DNA of 64,000 nt from NCBI GenBank assembly GCA_030765065.1, contig CM060989.1:37625501-37689500 (forward strand). The letters are read 5' to 3'. A model generated the notes under the pieces. It did not search any database, was not told the origin of the DNA, and saw only the letters and a program-made list of their open reading frames with translations. This stretch comes from Deroplatys truncata. Its lineage: Eukaryota > Arthropoda > Insecta > Mantodea > Mantidae. Positions 10,839 through 21,476 of the stretch are shown one piece after another (position 1 is the first letter of the stretch; every line of letters starts with the position of its first letter). The position numbers and the translations under genes were made by a program.

Positions 10839-11539
10839 CACTGACTATGTAAGCGGGTTCGAGTTGAGTCAGTCAGTAAGTTAGTAAGTGCGTTTTACTG
10901 CAATATCAAAGTCGATTTTGCAAGTGAGTTTATGACAACAACAATGAAATGCAGTGGATGCTGCTGCAGGAGAGATTGAAGAAGTCTTATGTTCGACTCC
11001 CTAGTGGGTGAATCGTCCCGAAGAAGTGGCTGTGTGCTGCGTTTTCATACGCCAAGAAAGTGAAGTGATGGGGAAATTGAACTAGTTCACATTGGTGAGG
11101 TGACAGTGTGAACTAGATCAAAAGAGAGGCAGTGAAAACTGAGCGAGTTGGCATTAAAACTGGGAAACGTTACAATACGAATGGAAAAACGACTTTCACG
11201 GGCATTAAGATAGTGGAAGGGCTCATTAAAGTAGGTATTATAGGGCATTCAAAACCGTATGCAAATATTATTTTCAACATAAACTTGTGACTTTTAAGTA
11301 GAAACCACGTATTGTTTTTGATAAAATGGAAAATATCATTATAATGGAGTTTGTTGCTTTTAAATACGCCATTACATCCCGAGAAATTGTATTGTTGACT
11401 GCGCTCTTGAGTTACAACGAAAAAGGAAACCTTTATTTGTTTTATGTTTTTTATCACCGGAAATGCTATGTTATTTCCAGCATAATTGATAACTGGAAAA
11501 TAACATTAAGAACAGTTTTTGTATTGTGGGGTGTCACAA
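10839..11539. other. Unassigned stretch
   Basis: It contains short direct repeats of AGTCAGTCAGTAAGTTAGTA type near 10870, then AT-rich sequence. No gene or element could be named. Confidence 0.35.
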
Positions 11540-11985
11540 TATCCCCTGAAGTCACCTCCATTCTAAATGAGTTTGTGTAGTTGGTAAACAGTAAGAGGTA
11601 GGCAAACTCTTACTACACTAAAAATGTGGATCTCGTTAAAGCACACGGTGCATGTTAAATAATCTTTTCGTTTTTCTTTTGGAGTTAATTATTTCCAAGA
11701 TACTACTTGTTAATGGTTTGAATTTTCAAATGCTTATACTTTCTTTAAATTAGACGTTCATATTCATTTGTTTCTTTCCCTTGATAGAAGGAGATGGAAT
11801 TTCAAAGCCCTCATACAGTTTAAAAATCTGTCACATTACCTCTATCGCACAGGGAATGTCTAAATGTGAATTGAAAGTTTATCTGGATTAAAAAGAAGTA
11901 CCTATAATCATAAACTTTCTAAGAATTGTTTTAGAAGAGTGGGTAGCGAAATTCATATGAATGCAACACACTAGATGTTTTATTT
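11540..11985 (+). repeat. H-family repeat, old truncated copy
   Basis: Homology covers the 3' half: TTACTACACTAAAAATGTGG, TCTCGTTAAAGCACAC, a decayed AGAGTGGGTAGCGAAA inverted-repeat region, and a stem-loop region ending in TGTTTTATTT. Confidence 0.6.
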
Positions 11986-12013
11986 GTAACTTCTTCTCGT
12001 TTCCTAGACATAC

Positions 12014-13198
12014 ACTACGTGATCAAAAGTATCCGGACACCTGGCTGAAAATGACGTACAAGTTCGTGGCGCCCCCCATCGGTAATGCTGGAAGTCAGTA
12101 TGGTGTTGGCCCACCCTTAGCCTTGACAACAGCGTTCACTTTCACAGGCATACTTTCAATCACGTGCTGGAAGGTTTCTTGGGGAATGGCAGCCCATTCT
12201 TCACGGAGTGCGGAACTGAGGAGAGGTATCGATGTAGGTCGGTGAGGCCTGGCACGAAGTCGGCGTTCCAACACATTCCAAAGGTGGTCTATAGGATTCA
12301 AGTCAGGACTCTGTGCAGGCCAGTCCATTACAGGGGTGTTATTGTCGTGTAACCACTCCGCCACAGCCCGTGCAGTATGAACAGGTGCTGGATCGGGTTG
12401 AAAGATGCAATCGCCATCCTCGAATTGCTCTTCAACATTAGGAAGCAAGAAGGTGCTTAAAATGTCAATGTAGGTGTGCGCTGTGATCGTGCTACGCTAA
12501 ACAACAAGGGGTGCAAGCCCCCTCCAGAAAAAAGACGACACACCACCACCTGCCAATTTCACTGTTGGCAATACACACGCTGGCAGATGACGTTCACTGG
12601 GCATTCGTCACTCGTCACTCCACACAACGTTTTGCCACTGTTCAGTCGTGTAATGTTGACGCTCCTTACACCAAGCGAGGCGTCGTTTGGCATTTTCCTG
12701 CGTGATGTGTGGCTTATGAGCAGCCGCTCGACCATGGAATCCAAGGTTTCTCACCTCACACCTAACTATAATAGTACTTGGAGTGGATGCAGTTTGGAAT
12801 TCCTGTGTGATATTCTGGATAGATGTCTGCCTATTACTGTTTACGACCCTCTTCAAATGCGGTCTCAGTCAGTCAACAGACGAGGTCGGCCTGTGCGCTT
12901 TTGTGCTGTACATGTCCCTTCACGTTTCCACTTCACTATCACATCAGAAACAGTGGACCTAGGGATGTTTAGGAGTGTGGAAATCTCGCGTACACACTTC
13001 TGACACAAGTGACACGCAATCACCTGACCACATTTGAAGTCCGTGAGTTCCACGGAGCGTTCCATTCTGCTATTTCACGATGTCTAAGGACTACTAAGGT
13101 TGCGGATAATGAGTATTAGGCAGGAGGTGGCAGCACAATACACATAGGTTGAAAAACGTATGTATGTGGGGTGTCCGGATACTTTAGATCACATAGTG
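12014..13198 (-). mobile_element. Tc1-like transposon, both ends present, transposase broken
   Basis: Inverted ends of about 30 bp match: CACTACGTGATCAAAAGTAT at the left, and the reverse complement of ATACTTTAGATCACATAGTG at the right. TA lies on both sides (12012-12013 and 13199-13200). One transposase gene fills the interior on the minus strand. At about 1.2 kb it is shorter than many Tc1 elements, and part of the central catalytic domain is shortened. Confidence 0.92.
12095..13065 (-). pseudogene. Tc1-type transposase, disrupted in at least three places
   Basis: Tc1 transposases bind their inverted repeats through two N-terminal helix-turn-helix units and cut DNA with an RNase-H-like DDE domain. 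Here 13065-12865 encodes the first helix-turn-helix and the GRPR hook. A frameshift near 12860 leads to 12856-12608, the second DNA-binding part up to the first aspartate (NVVWSDE). A stop follows at once. After a shortened central part with another break near 12485, 12448-12095 carries FQPDPAPVHTA (second aspartate) and WPAQSPDLNPIDHLW, and ends VVKAKGGPTPY. The third catalytic position is D where Tc1 proteins normally have E, with 34 residues between. The copy is non-functional. Confidence 0.9.
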
Positions 13199-13444
13199 TA
13201 CATCCAGCTGAGATTCCATACTAGCTAACCCCTAGAGTATGAAATACTAGACACTGCTTTAGTCAACTGAGCTACAAACACGGGAATAGTTTACCAGTTT
13301 CTAGAGTCTAATGAGGAAATGTAAGCTCGACCGTAAAGCGATGCATGAATCGCATTTCAAAGGTCAGCCACTGTTTTAACTTATAAGTAATGAACTCATT
13401 AAGTTAACAACAGGCAATAACCAACATTCCTGGTGATCGTTTAG

Positions 13445-14029
13445 ATAGATAAGAGGGTAGAGAAGGTATTGCATTCCACCCAAAAATTCGATACCGAGAT
13501 TTTACCGGAAATACATGCTTTGAGGCCCTTAATAAAAAAATAATTTTTAGAAAAAGATCCACGTCTGTGTGTGAACAGCATAACTCAAAAACGAACAATT
13601 GGATAAATACCAAATTTGGTATTTAAGCTCAGCATATTCCAAAAATATGACTTAAAGGTTTTCAAGAAAATTCACCTACCACAACTACCCTTTACGTGCA
13701 ACTTTTTTCGTAACGTTTGATTTTCTCAAAAATGCCTCTGACGATTTTATTAAAACACATTATATTGCAGATATTTACATGACATATAAAACGCATATCT
13801 TGAATTTCCTGGAAATGGCTTGTGAAGTCCTGTTCATTCGGAAAGAATTTTATATAATCTTGTATATCTGGTAAAGGTTGAACGATAGACGAAAACGTAC
13901 AACATAAAAATGTAGAGCTCTTTAAGACAGAATTTATTCCATATAATTTTGTAATTCCGTTGAAAAATATGGAATTTTAGCCAGCAAATAGCGACCGTTT
14001 CTTAAAGTTTGACTATGGTGTTCCCTTTG
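13445..14029 (+). repeat. H-family repeat, interrupted by a mariner
   Basis: It carries GCATTCCACCCAAAAATTCG, ATACCGAGATTTTACCGG and the downstream H blocks up to TTTGACTATGGTGTTCCCTT. It breaks exactly where the mariner at 14032 begins. The ACTTTCTCTACT end is decayed. I could not find its remaining part clearly on the far side of the mariner. Confidence 0.75.
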
Positions 14030-14189
14030 TACAGGAAGTGCCAAAAAACTACGAACCGGCTGCGCGGTGTTTTACTGTCCGCGTCCTCGGCGCTCGTTGC
14101 CGTCTGCCGCTATCATAGAAAGGCGCGGATAAAACCATACAACATTTTTAAAACCAATTTTAAAGGTTTTACTTGCCAACTTTACGAAA

Positions 14190-14538
14190 GGAGATGCTGA
14201 ACCTGGCCACCTTTGTCCATACATTTTTGGCACCTCTTTAGGAAACTATACATCACTCGCCGTAGTTCACGTTGAGAAATGCTGGCAATTACCTGGCGGA
14301 TATTTTGTTTTAATTTTTCCTGGGTGTGTGGGTTTGTCTGTACACTATGTGTTTTAAGTTACCCCAGAGATAGAAATCGCAGGGGGTGAGGTCGGGGGAC
14401 CGAGGGGGCCATAAATCTCTAATAATAATTCTGTCCACAAACACACTTTTAATTGTTCTCATCGGATTATTGGCCGTATAAGTGTTGCAGAGTCTGGTTG
14501 AAAAAGGGCAAAATCACGCTCCCTGGCTGTTAATTCCC
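14190..14538 (-). pseudogene. Mariner transposase C-terminal fragment
   Basis: Reading down the minus strand, a decayed ELTARERDFAFFQPDSAT block (second aspartate motif) is followed by WPPRSPDLTPCDFYLWGNLK (third aspartate). After one frameshift come QNIRQVIASISQREL and RCQKCMDKGGQVQHL at the C-terminus. The order matches arthropod mariner transposases. The upstream half is absent, so it is dead. Confidence 0.85.
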
Positions 14539-14539
14539 T

Positions 14540-15410
14540 AAAAAAATCTGATGTGTTACACTCACATGACTTTCTCTACTCTTGTACAAACTATTTTTAC
14601 AAACGCTTATTCTCCATATGCTGCATGTTAATCGAGATATCGAGATGTCAATCTTATTGGTAATGTACATGTAAATTCAAGGGGAATATGCTAGATTTTA
14701 AGCGATAGTCAAATATTTTAAGAGCTGGTTGCTATGTGGCGCATTCCATTCTCTTTGCATGTCCAGGACATAAAAAAATGAACAACGAATTTGAGAAAAA
14801 GTATAAGTATTGGAAAATTTAAGGGAATAACAAGCAATATCTCGAAAACGGTTCACTCAACAAAAGAAATGTGTATGACATAAATTGTGTATTTTAACGC
14901 GATCTACATTTTTTGTGTAGTAAAATTTTGTCTATCTCTTATGGTTTACCAGTTATGCAAAAGTCGTTCACAATGAAGAATACTTTTGGAGACATTCCCA
15001 GAAAATTCAAGATATACATTTTATTTGTCATAAAAGTATCTTAAACATATGATATTTTAATCAAAATCGTTAGAGCCGTTTTTGAGAAAATTAAAATTTT
15101 CGAAAAATGTTCCATGTAAAGGGTAGTCTGGAGTGGGGGGATTTTCTTGAAAATCTTCGTGTCGCATCTCTGGAAGATACTGAACCTAAATACCAAGTTT
15201 GGTGTTTATACGACTGTTCGTTTCTGAGTTATGCTGTTCACAGACACACAGACACACAGACAGACACACACACACACGGACATGTTTCCAAAAATGCTTT
15301 TTTTGGATTCAGTGAGTCTCAAAACATGTATTTCCGGTGAAATCTCGGTATCGAATTTTTGGGTGGAATACAATACTTCCCCTACTTACTATACGTAGTA
15401 GAGAAAGTAA
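14540..15410 (-). repeat. H-family repeat, full-length copy inside a mariner
   Basis: It is complete from AAAAAAATCTGATGTG to TACGTAGTAGAGAAAGT, including the 3' stem-loop and an internal CA/CAGA microsatellite at about 15241-15281. It sits between the transposase remnant and the right inverted repeat of the mariner at 14032-15633, so it inserted after the mariner. Confidence 0.9.
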
Positions 15411-15801
15411 AAAGGGGGCAAAATTGTATTCACATAGTTACGGGCATCAACTGTTGACTCGTTTCAGCATCTCTTTTCATAAAGTTGGTAAGTAAAGCCT
15501 TTAAAAGTAGTTTTAAAAATGTTGTATAGTTTCATCCGCGACTTTCTATGATAGCGGCAGACGGCAACGAGCGCCAGGGACGCGGACAGGAATAACACCG
15601 CCCAGCCGGTTAGTAGTTTTTTGGCACTTCCTGTACAAAGGAAGTATTGTGTACTCGTATTGTGTACGGATTAATCAATTAAGAAATCGTTGAACTGATG
15701 ACTACGGTGAGAACAGACCTTAAAAACAAATACGTTTCTGATGATAGTACTTTGTTTCTCTGTGTAGTTCATGATTGTACTCAGAGGTCTTCATCAGGAT
15801 T

Positions 15802-16085
15802 TTCCTCTGCAGCATGCAAGCCATATAACCAATCCTATAGTTCTTGAGGTCGCGGCTTCAAACCCGGCGGAAGGGGATAGATTTTTTCGAGCGTAAAAAT
15901 TCTTAGCATGGCTTCCTTCGGAAGGGAAGTAAATTCCGTGGTCCCGTAGATTTACGGCACGTGAAAGAACCTCAAACCTGTTAAAGAGGCCTCTGAGCAA
16001 AATTACCGGTCTTTCACGCCCAATTTAGAATGGGACGCTAAGAACCACAGCAGTTAAAGAGCGTACATAAATAAAACTCAAATTA
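15802..16085 (+). mobile_element. tRNA-derived SINE, family I
   Basis: The head holds a B box, GGCTTCAAACCC, next to GGTCGCGG. The body has CTTCCTTCGGAAGGGAAGTA, TAGATTTACGGCACGTGAAA and CAGAGGCCTC-type sequence, and the tail is AATAAAACTCAAATTAATTT. The A-box region is mutated. It is one of four copies of the same family in the window. Confidence 0.85.
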
Positions 16086-16178
16086 ATTTTTCTCCTTGAT
16101 GAAACCTTCTTTCGCTCTACACCTACCTTCAGAAAATTGTTACATTTACATCACTTTCGCTGCCTACTATTGTTTATT

Positions 16179-16956
16179 ACTTTCTCTACTACGTAACTAG
16201 TAGATATTTCATTCCACCCCAAAATTCGATACCGAGATTTCACCAGAAATGCATGTTTTGAATTCTCTTGAATAACAAACAACATTATTAGAAAAAGGTC
16301 TGTGAACAGCACAACTCAAAAACGAATACCGGATAAATACCAAACTTTGCATTTAGGTTCAGTAGCTCCCAAAGAGGTGACACGAAGATTTTCAAGAAAA
16401 TCCCCCCTACCCCAAGCTACCCTTCACATGGAAGATTTTCCGTATTTTTTTTTGTGAAAAATTGCTTTTATTGATTTTGATAAAACACCACATATTAAAG
16501 ACATTTACAGGACAAATAAAATCTATATCTCGAATTTTCTAGGAATAGCCTGTAAAGTCCTCTTTATTCTTCCTCTTTATAACTCGTAAATACGTTAAGC
16601 ACTAGACTTGTTTTTAGCATAAGCCATTTCCGAGATATCCGTTTTTAAAGGTTCGAGTTGTTATATACTTTGTTATCCCTTTTCAAGTCTTGTCGATTAT
16701 TAGTTGTTTCTCGCGATTGTGTGGAAGCAGTGTGGAATTTTAAGGCCAGCGGGTAACGTCCAATTCTAAAACTTTTGACTATCGCTGTTCCCTTTCTATC
16801 TATAACGAAATGTGTAATGTAGCTATTTTTATAAAGGTTTATCCGGATTAAAATGAAATAGATAGAAGAATAAGCTTTAGTAAGAATAGTTTGTAGACCC
16901 TCTAATAAACGATAGAGAGTAGAGAAGGTCATGTGGGTGTAACATAAGATACTTTC
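16179..16956 (+). repeat. H-family repeat, second subfamily, nearly full length
   Basis: It begins ACTTTCTCTACTACGTAACT and carries CCAAAATTCGATACCGAG. It ends with GAGTAGAGAAGGTCATGTGG, TGTAACATAAGAT and T-rich sequence. It belongs to the subfamily with TTCCATCGAG-type variants and TCTATCTATAACGAAATGTG. Confidence 0.85.
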
Positions 16957-17433
16957 CCCTTAGTTTACGAACCATGCCTAAGGCCCAAATATTCTAAGAG
17001 ACTGCACATTTTAATGAGAGGGAATAAAATATTGATGTCGTCGTAGCAATAATTCATTCGTGTATTCATTTTTCTGCCTTCTGGGACCTTTAGCAGAAGC
17101 TTTGCTACTACGTGCTTATCAAACGAGATCAGCTGACGATGTAAGGAGACACAATTCTGTGCCTTTCTATTTGGCATACGGGAAGAATTGTAGCACCATT
17201 TTCCTCTTGGTTGAAGAGAGGGTTGGTTCCCTTCCATTATCTGACTCCCGTATCGTGGTTACTTGACTGAAGGCACGTGTTGAGGGGAAGAAGGTATCGT
17301 CAAGGGAGATTCGTTATCTCGCCTGCATGCTACACAGGAAAATCCTGGTAAAGACCTCTGAGTGCAATCAGCAAATAGCACAGCTTCCAGAGAAACCAGC
17401 ACCATAATCAGACACGTACCTTTTTTTTAAGGT
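16957..17433. other. Unassigned stretch
   Basis: Opposed open frames at 16965-17237 (-) and 17060-17266 (+) resemble nothing I know. No element edges are visible. Confidence 0.35.
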
Positions 17434-17638
17434 TTGTTTACACATTGCTTCCACCGTAGAAATCAAACCACCAAAATATATGCAAACCAAACATGGAAAA
17501 TCAAACGAGTTTCACAATTTAAATATCTTGGTGAAATAACTTGGAAAATGGATTCGAATTTAAAGGCAATAAAAGTAGATGCAAAAAAAGAAATGGAATC
17601 AGCATATCGGTTTACTCAAAACATCTATGGTAAACCTC
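17434..17638 (+). pseudogene. LINE reverse transcriptase fragment, left half of a split copy
   Basis: The frame reads IKRVSQFKYLGEITWKMDSN, then AKKEMESAYRFTQNIYGKPL. The FKYLGEII block and the following helix are typical of the end of LINE reverse transcriptase domains. The homology stops abruptly where an H repeat begins at 17640. Confidence 0.75.
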
Positions 17639-17639
17639 T

Positions 17640-19350
17640 GGTGTGTAACTCACATGGCTTTCTCTACCCTATATCGCTTATTAATGGGTATACAAACTAT
17701 TCTTACTAAAGCTTATTGCTTTCTCTACTACGTATAGTAAGTAGGGGAAGTATTTTATTCCACCCAAAAATTGATACCGAGATTTCACCCGAAATACATG
17801 TTTTAAGACCCCATGAATCCAAAAAAAAAGCATTTTTGGAAACATGTCCGTGTGTGTCTGTGTGTGTGTGTGTATCTGTGAACAGCATAACTCAGAAACG
17901 AACAGTCGGATAAACACCAAATTTGGTATTTAGGTTCAGTATCTTCCAGAGATGCGACACAAAGGTTTTCAAGAAAATCCCCCCACCCCAGATTACCCTT
18001 TACATGAAAGATTTTTCGAAAAGTTTAATTTTCTCAAAAATGGCTCTAACGATTTTAATTAAAATATCATATGTTTAAGATATTTTCATGACAAATGAAA
18101 TGTATATCTCGAATTTTCTGGGAATGTCTCCAAAAGTATTCTTCATTGTGAACGAGTTTTGCATAACTGGTTAACCATTAGGGACAGACAAACTTTTACT
18201 ACACAAAAAATGTAGATCGCGATAAAATACACAATTTATCTCATACACATTTTTGTTTTGTTGGGTGAAACATTTTGGAGATATTGCTTGTTATTTCCTT
18301 AAATTTTCCAATACTTACACTTTTTCTCAAATTCGTTATTCATTTTTTTTTGTCCTGGTAATGCAAACAGAATGGAATACTGCACATAGCAACCAGCTCT
18401 TAAAATATTTGACCATCGCTTAAAGCCTAGCAATTCCCCTTGCATCTACAAGAAAATTAGCAATAAGATTAACATCTCGATATCTCGATTAACATGAAGC
18501 ATATGGAAATAAGCGTTTGTAAAAATAGTTTGTACAAGAGTAGAAAAAGTGATGTGAGTGTAACACATCAGAATTTTTTTCTTATCTACTACATTTTAAT
18601 CCAAATAAACCTTTACACAAATAGCTACATTACACATTTCGTTATAGATACAACGGGAACGGCGATAGTCAGATATTTAAGAACTAGTCGCTATACGCTG
18701 GCCTTAAAATTCCATACTGCTTCCATGTACTCGCGAGAAACAACTAAATGTTGAAAGGACTTTAAAGAACAATGGACAATTCGATCCATTAATGGCTGAT
18801 ACCTTTGACTGATGCCACCAAAATGTTATTTGAAATAAATTGTGTGTTTTAAGCGGATCTACAGCTTTGTGTAGTACGTTTACGTCTACCCTCTAACGTT
18901 TATCAGTTGTAAAAGATTATACAAATTCCTTCCGAATGAAAGGGCTTTCACAGGCTATTCCCAGAAAATTAAAAATATACGTTTTAGTTGTAATGCAAAT
19001 ATTTTAATATATGTTATTTTAATCAAAATGTTAAAGCACTTTTTTAAATGAAATTTTTGAAAAATATCACGTATATTTGGGGTGGGGATTTTCTTGTAAA
19101 TCTTCGTGTCTCATCTTTCGAAGGTACTAAACTAAATACTAAGTTTGGTATTCATCAGACTTTTCGTTTTTTAAGCTATGCTATTCACACACACACACTC
19201 ACTCAGAAATACCCACAGACCTTTTTGTATAATTTTTTTTTTGGATTCAGTGGGTCTCAAAACATGTATTTCCGGAGAAATCTCGGCACCAAATTTTTGG
19301 GTGGAATACAATACCTACTCTACCTACCATGTAAGTGGTATAGAAAGTAA
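17640..19350 (-). repeat. H-family repeat, second subfamily, split by another H copy
   Basis: The first piece, 17640-17717, runs from GTGTGTAACTCACATGGCTT to ACTAAAGCTTATT. The second, 18581-19350, resumes with CTTATCTACTACATTTTAAT and continues to GGTATAGAAAGT. The break is filled by a complete copy in the opposite orientation (17718-18580). The whole lies inside a LINE fragment. Confidence 0.8.
17718..18580 (+). repeat. H-family repeat, full-length copy nested in another H copy
   Basis: It starts GCTTTCTCTACTACGTATAG and ends GATGTGAGTGTAACACATCA followed by GAATTTTTTT. An internal GT/GTCT microsatellite lies at about 17850-17880. It splits the older copy at a CTTAT-containing site. Confidence 0.9.
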
Positions 19351-19354
19351 AAAG

Positions 19355-19510
19355 GAAATAAAAACATACATTTTCAGTGACATTAGAAAACAGGGGTTAA
19401 AATTTTATGGACATATAAAAGGAAAATGAACCCAAAGCGGCTCAAAAGCAAATAATACAGCTGTACCAAAATAGAAGGAAAGCACAAGTAGATACTATGA
19501 AATGGATTGG
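19355..19510 (+). pseudogene. LINE open reading frame 2 fragment, right half of the split copy
   Basis: The frame reads IFSDIRKQGLKFYGHIKGKM, matching the RRLKFYGHLKRM block near the C-terminus of the same kind of LINE as 17434-17638. Roughly 80 codons expected between the halves are missing, so a deletion accompanied or followed the H insertion. Confidence 0.65.
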
Positions 19511-19523
19511 TGAATTAAAAAAA

Positions 19524-19683
19524 TCCAATGTTACGTTCACATGACTTTCTCTATCCTCCTTGGTTTATTAGTGGATGTACAAATTATTCGATAAAAAGTT
19601 CCATTATTCCTATCTACTTCATTTTAATCCAAAAAATGCGTTTGCAGAAATAATGTTTAAGAACTGGCCGCTGTACGCTGGCT
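19524..19683 (-). repeat. H-family fragment, second subfamily
   Basis: It starts AAAAAATCCAATGTTACGTT and reaches ATGTTTAAGAACTGGCCGCT, where it joins directly to an oppositely oriented H fragment. Confidence 0.75.
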
Positions 19684-20149
19684 ATAAGATTTCGCAAAGC
19701 TGGTAAACCGTAAAAGATAGATAAAATTGCACTGCACAATGTAGATCTCGTTAAAACACAAACTTATGTCACATACTTTTTTTTCCTTCCTTCCTTCCTT
19801 CCTTCCTTCCTTCCTTCCTACCTTCCTTTCTTTCTTTTTTTTTCTTTTTTTTGTAGATTGAACCGTTTTGGAAATATTGCTTGATATTTGTTTGAATTTT
19901 ACAAGAATTATGGTTTTACTCAAATGGGAATTCGTTATTCGTTTTTTATGTCCTGGACACGCAAAGAGAATGGAATGCTCCACATAGCAACTAGCTCTTA
20001 AAATATTTGACAGTCACTTAAAGCCCATATTCCCCTTGTACCTACACGAAGATTAGCAATAAGAAGTCGATGTGGAGCAAGCGTTTGTAAAAATAGTTTG
20101 TACTAGAATAGAGAAAGTTGTGTGACTGCAACGCATCAGATTTTTTTTT
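19684..20149 (+). repeat. H-family fragment with an internal CCTT microsatellite
   Basis: It covers the 3' half from GCTGGTAAACCGTAAAAGAT to CGCATCAGATTTTTTTTT. A (CCTT)n array at about 19788-19835 has expanded inside it. Its terminal stem-loop keeps pairing through G-U wobbles (GTGTG with CGCAT). Confidence 0.8.
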
Positions 20150-20421
20150 AAAATGCTGTCGCTATTCGATTCTTTATCGCGATGTCGTGGCAGAATATAG
20201 AATTCTCAGGCCACCGTATAACGGCCGGGCTTTTAAACATGTCACTACAGATTCGGTTTCCTCTATCCCCTTATACGAGAGCAATTGGAAAACTAATCTC
20301 CTTTGTCACGTAGCGCGGGAAGCAGTGGGGATAGAGACGTCATTTTTACATCGCTGTGCAGCGTAATTTATTGCGCGACCAGCCGCGCTAGTGAAAACAT
20401 CGCACTGCTATGCGTTCGCCC

Positions 20422-20495
<74 letters not shown>
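20422..20495. repeat. (TAA)n microsatellite
   Basis: About 24 uninterrupted trinucleotide units lie just inside the left arm of the mariner at 20273-21353. The long run of tyrosine codons in one frame on the minus strand is an artefact of this repeat. Confidence 0.97.
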
Positions 20496-21039
20496 CCCTC
20501 TGCTCTAGAGCCAATGAAAGGCCTCGATCTACCAACCTGACAGCCGGCCTCACGCCCACATATGGTGATGTGGCCAATATTAAGCACCTCCCAGCCAGAA
20601 TGTTGGTTTTGTCATTAGAAGTAATTGCTATATTACTATAATTTGGTTTAAGAGACCATTACTTGCTTTTCAGTCATCTAATGATTGAGGTAAATTTAAA
20701 ATTCAATTGAGGAAATTATTAGTTAAGGTACTTTCGATTACAATAGGTGTGAATCTGTGGTTTGCTCCACAAATTTCTGAACATTGATCATAAATTACTC
20801 CACGTCCGTGGAAGGAATCACTGCCTATCGCAGCTCCTCACTTTCCTCACGATGCTGAATGGGCTCCGGTCCAATATCCGAGGCTTAAAGTTCACATTCC
20901 CATGGGTGGGATCAGAGCGCTACGCTCTATGTTCGCTCATCATAACCTTACAAAATGACTGCCGCGGTAGAAAATCCCGCCAAATACGAGGGGCATATTT
21001 ATAACATTTCCTTAAAAACGTTTAAAAATACGTTTAACA

Positions 21040-21225
21040 AATTATAATTGAAGAGACGAAAATCACTTGGGTCAAGTCGGGCTCTAAGGGGGGATGATCG
21101 AAACTGATCCGTTTAAAGTTACTCACAAGTTCCTTAGTTTTTCGACCATTGCGAGGTCGAGCGTTGTCACGCAAAAGCACAAAACAAGATTCCAGCATAC
21201 CGCGACAATTGTTTTAATGGCTTGC
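21040..21225 (-). pseudogene. Mariner transposase fragment
   Basis: The minus strand reads VLLRDNARPRNGRKTKELVS, the second-aspartate motif region (consensus DNARPH). A degraded FDHPP..PDL.PSDFRLF block follows, where the third aspartate sits. A frameshift separates the two. Only about 60 codons are recognisable. Confidence 0.75.
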
Positions 21226-21371
21226 CTAAGGCATTCTCGCTAGTGCTGCTTGACGCGAACTGAATTACGCTACACGGCGATGAAAAGTAGTGGCGCTATC
21301 CCCACCACTTCCTGCGCTATGTGACAGAGGACGTTAGTTTCTGAATTGCTCCCATGCTTTCATTAGAATAT

Positions 21372-21476
21372 ATAATGAAGTAGAAATAAGCTTTTGTAAA
21401 AATAGTTTGTAGAAGTTATATCAAAGTAAATGGTACTGCTTGGAGAAAGTCATATGAACGTAACATTTCTTTTCTT
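21372..21476 (+). repeat. H-family 3' end fragment
   Basis: It contains AATAAGCTTTTGTAAAAATA, GTTTGTAGAAG and a degraded GGAGAAAGTCATATGAACGT end. It lies directly beside the right end of the mariner at 20273-21353. Confidence 0.65.

Larger units (their letters stand above)
14032..15633 (-). mobile_element. Mariner-like element carrying an inserted H repeat
   Basis: Inverted ends of about 180 bp (14032-14210 and about 15450-15633) share CAGGAAGTGCCAAAAAACTA and GCTCGTTGCCGTCTGCCG. TA dinucleotides flank at 14030-14031 and 15634-15635. The minus strand between 14540 and 14190 encodes the C-terminus of a transposase. The H copy at 14540-15410 accounts for much of the rest. The 5' part of the transposase gene is missing. 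A related 3' end lies at 27000-27205. Confidence 0.85.
20273..21353 (-). mobile_element. Mariner-like element with ~120-bp inverted repeats
   Basis: The left arm, about 20276-20400, and the right arm, about 21238-21353, are inverted copies that share GAGCAATT, GGTGGGGATAG-like and CTGTGCAGCGTAATT-like blocks. Between them a decayed minus-strand transposase lies at 21225-21040, and a TAA microsatellite lies near the left arm. The exact TA flanks are unclear. Confidence 0.7.

Noticed and set aside
19788..19835. CCTT run as a polypyrimidine tract of a splice acceptor
   Set aside because: It sits inside an H fragment with no exon on either side, and is a simple microsatellite.
20368..20577. Open frame with a run of more than twenty tyrosines
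   Set aside because: It is a translation of the (TAA)n microsatellite on the reverse strand.
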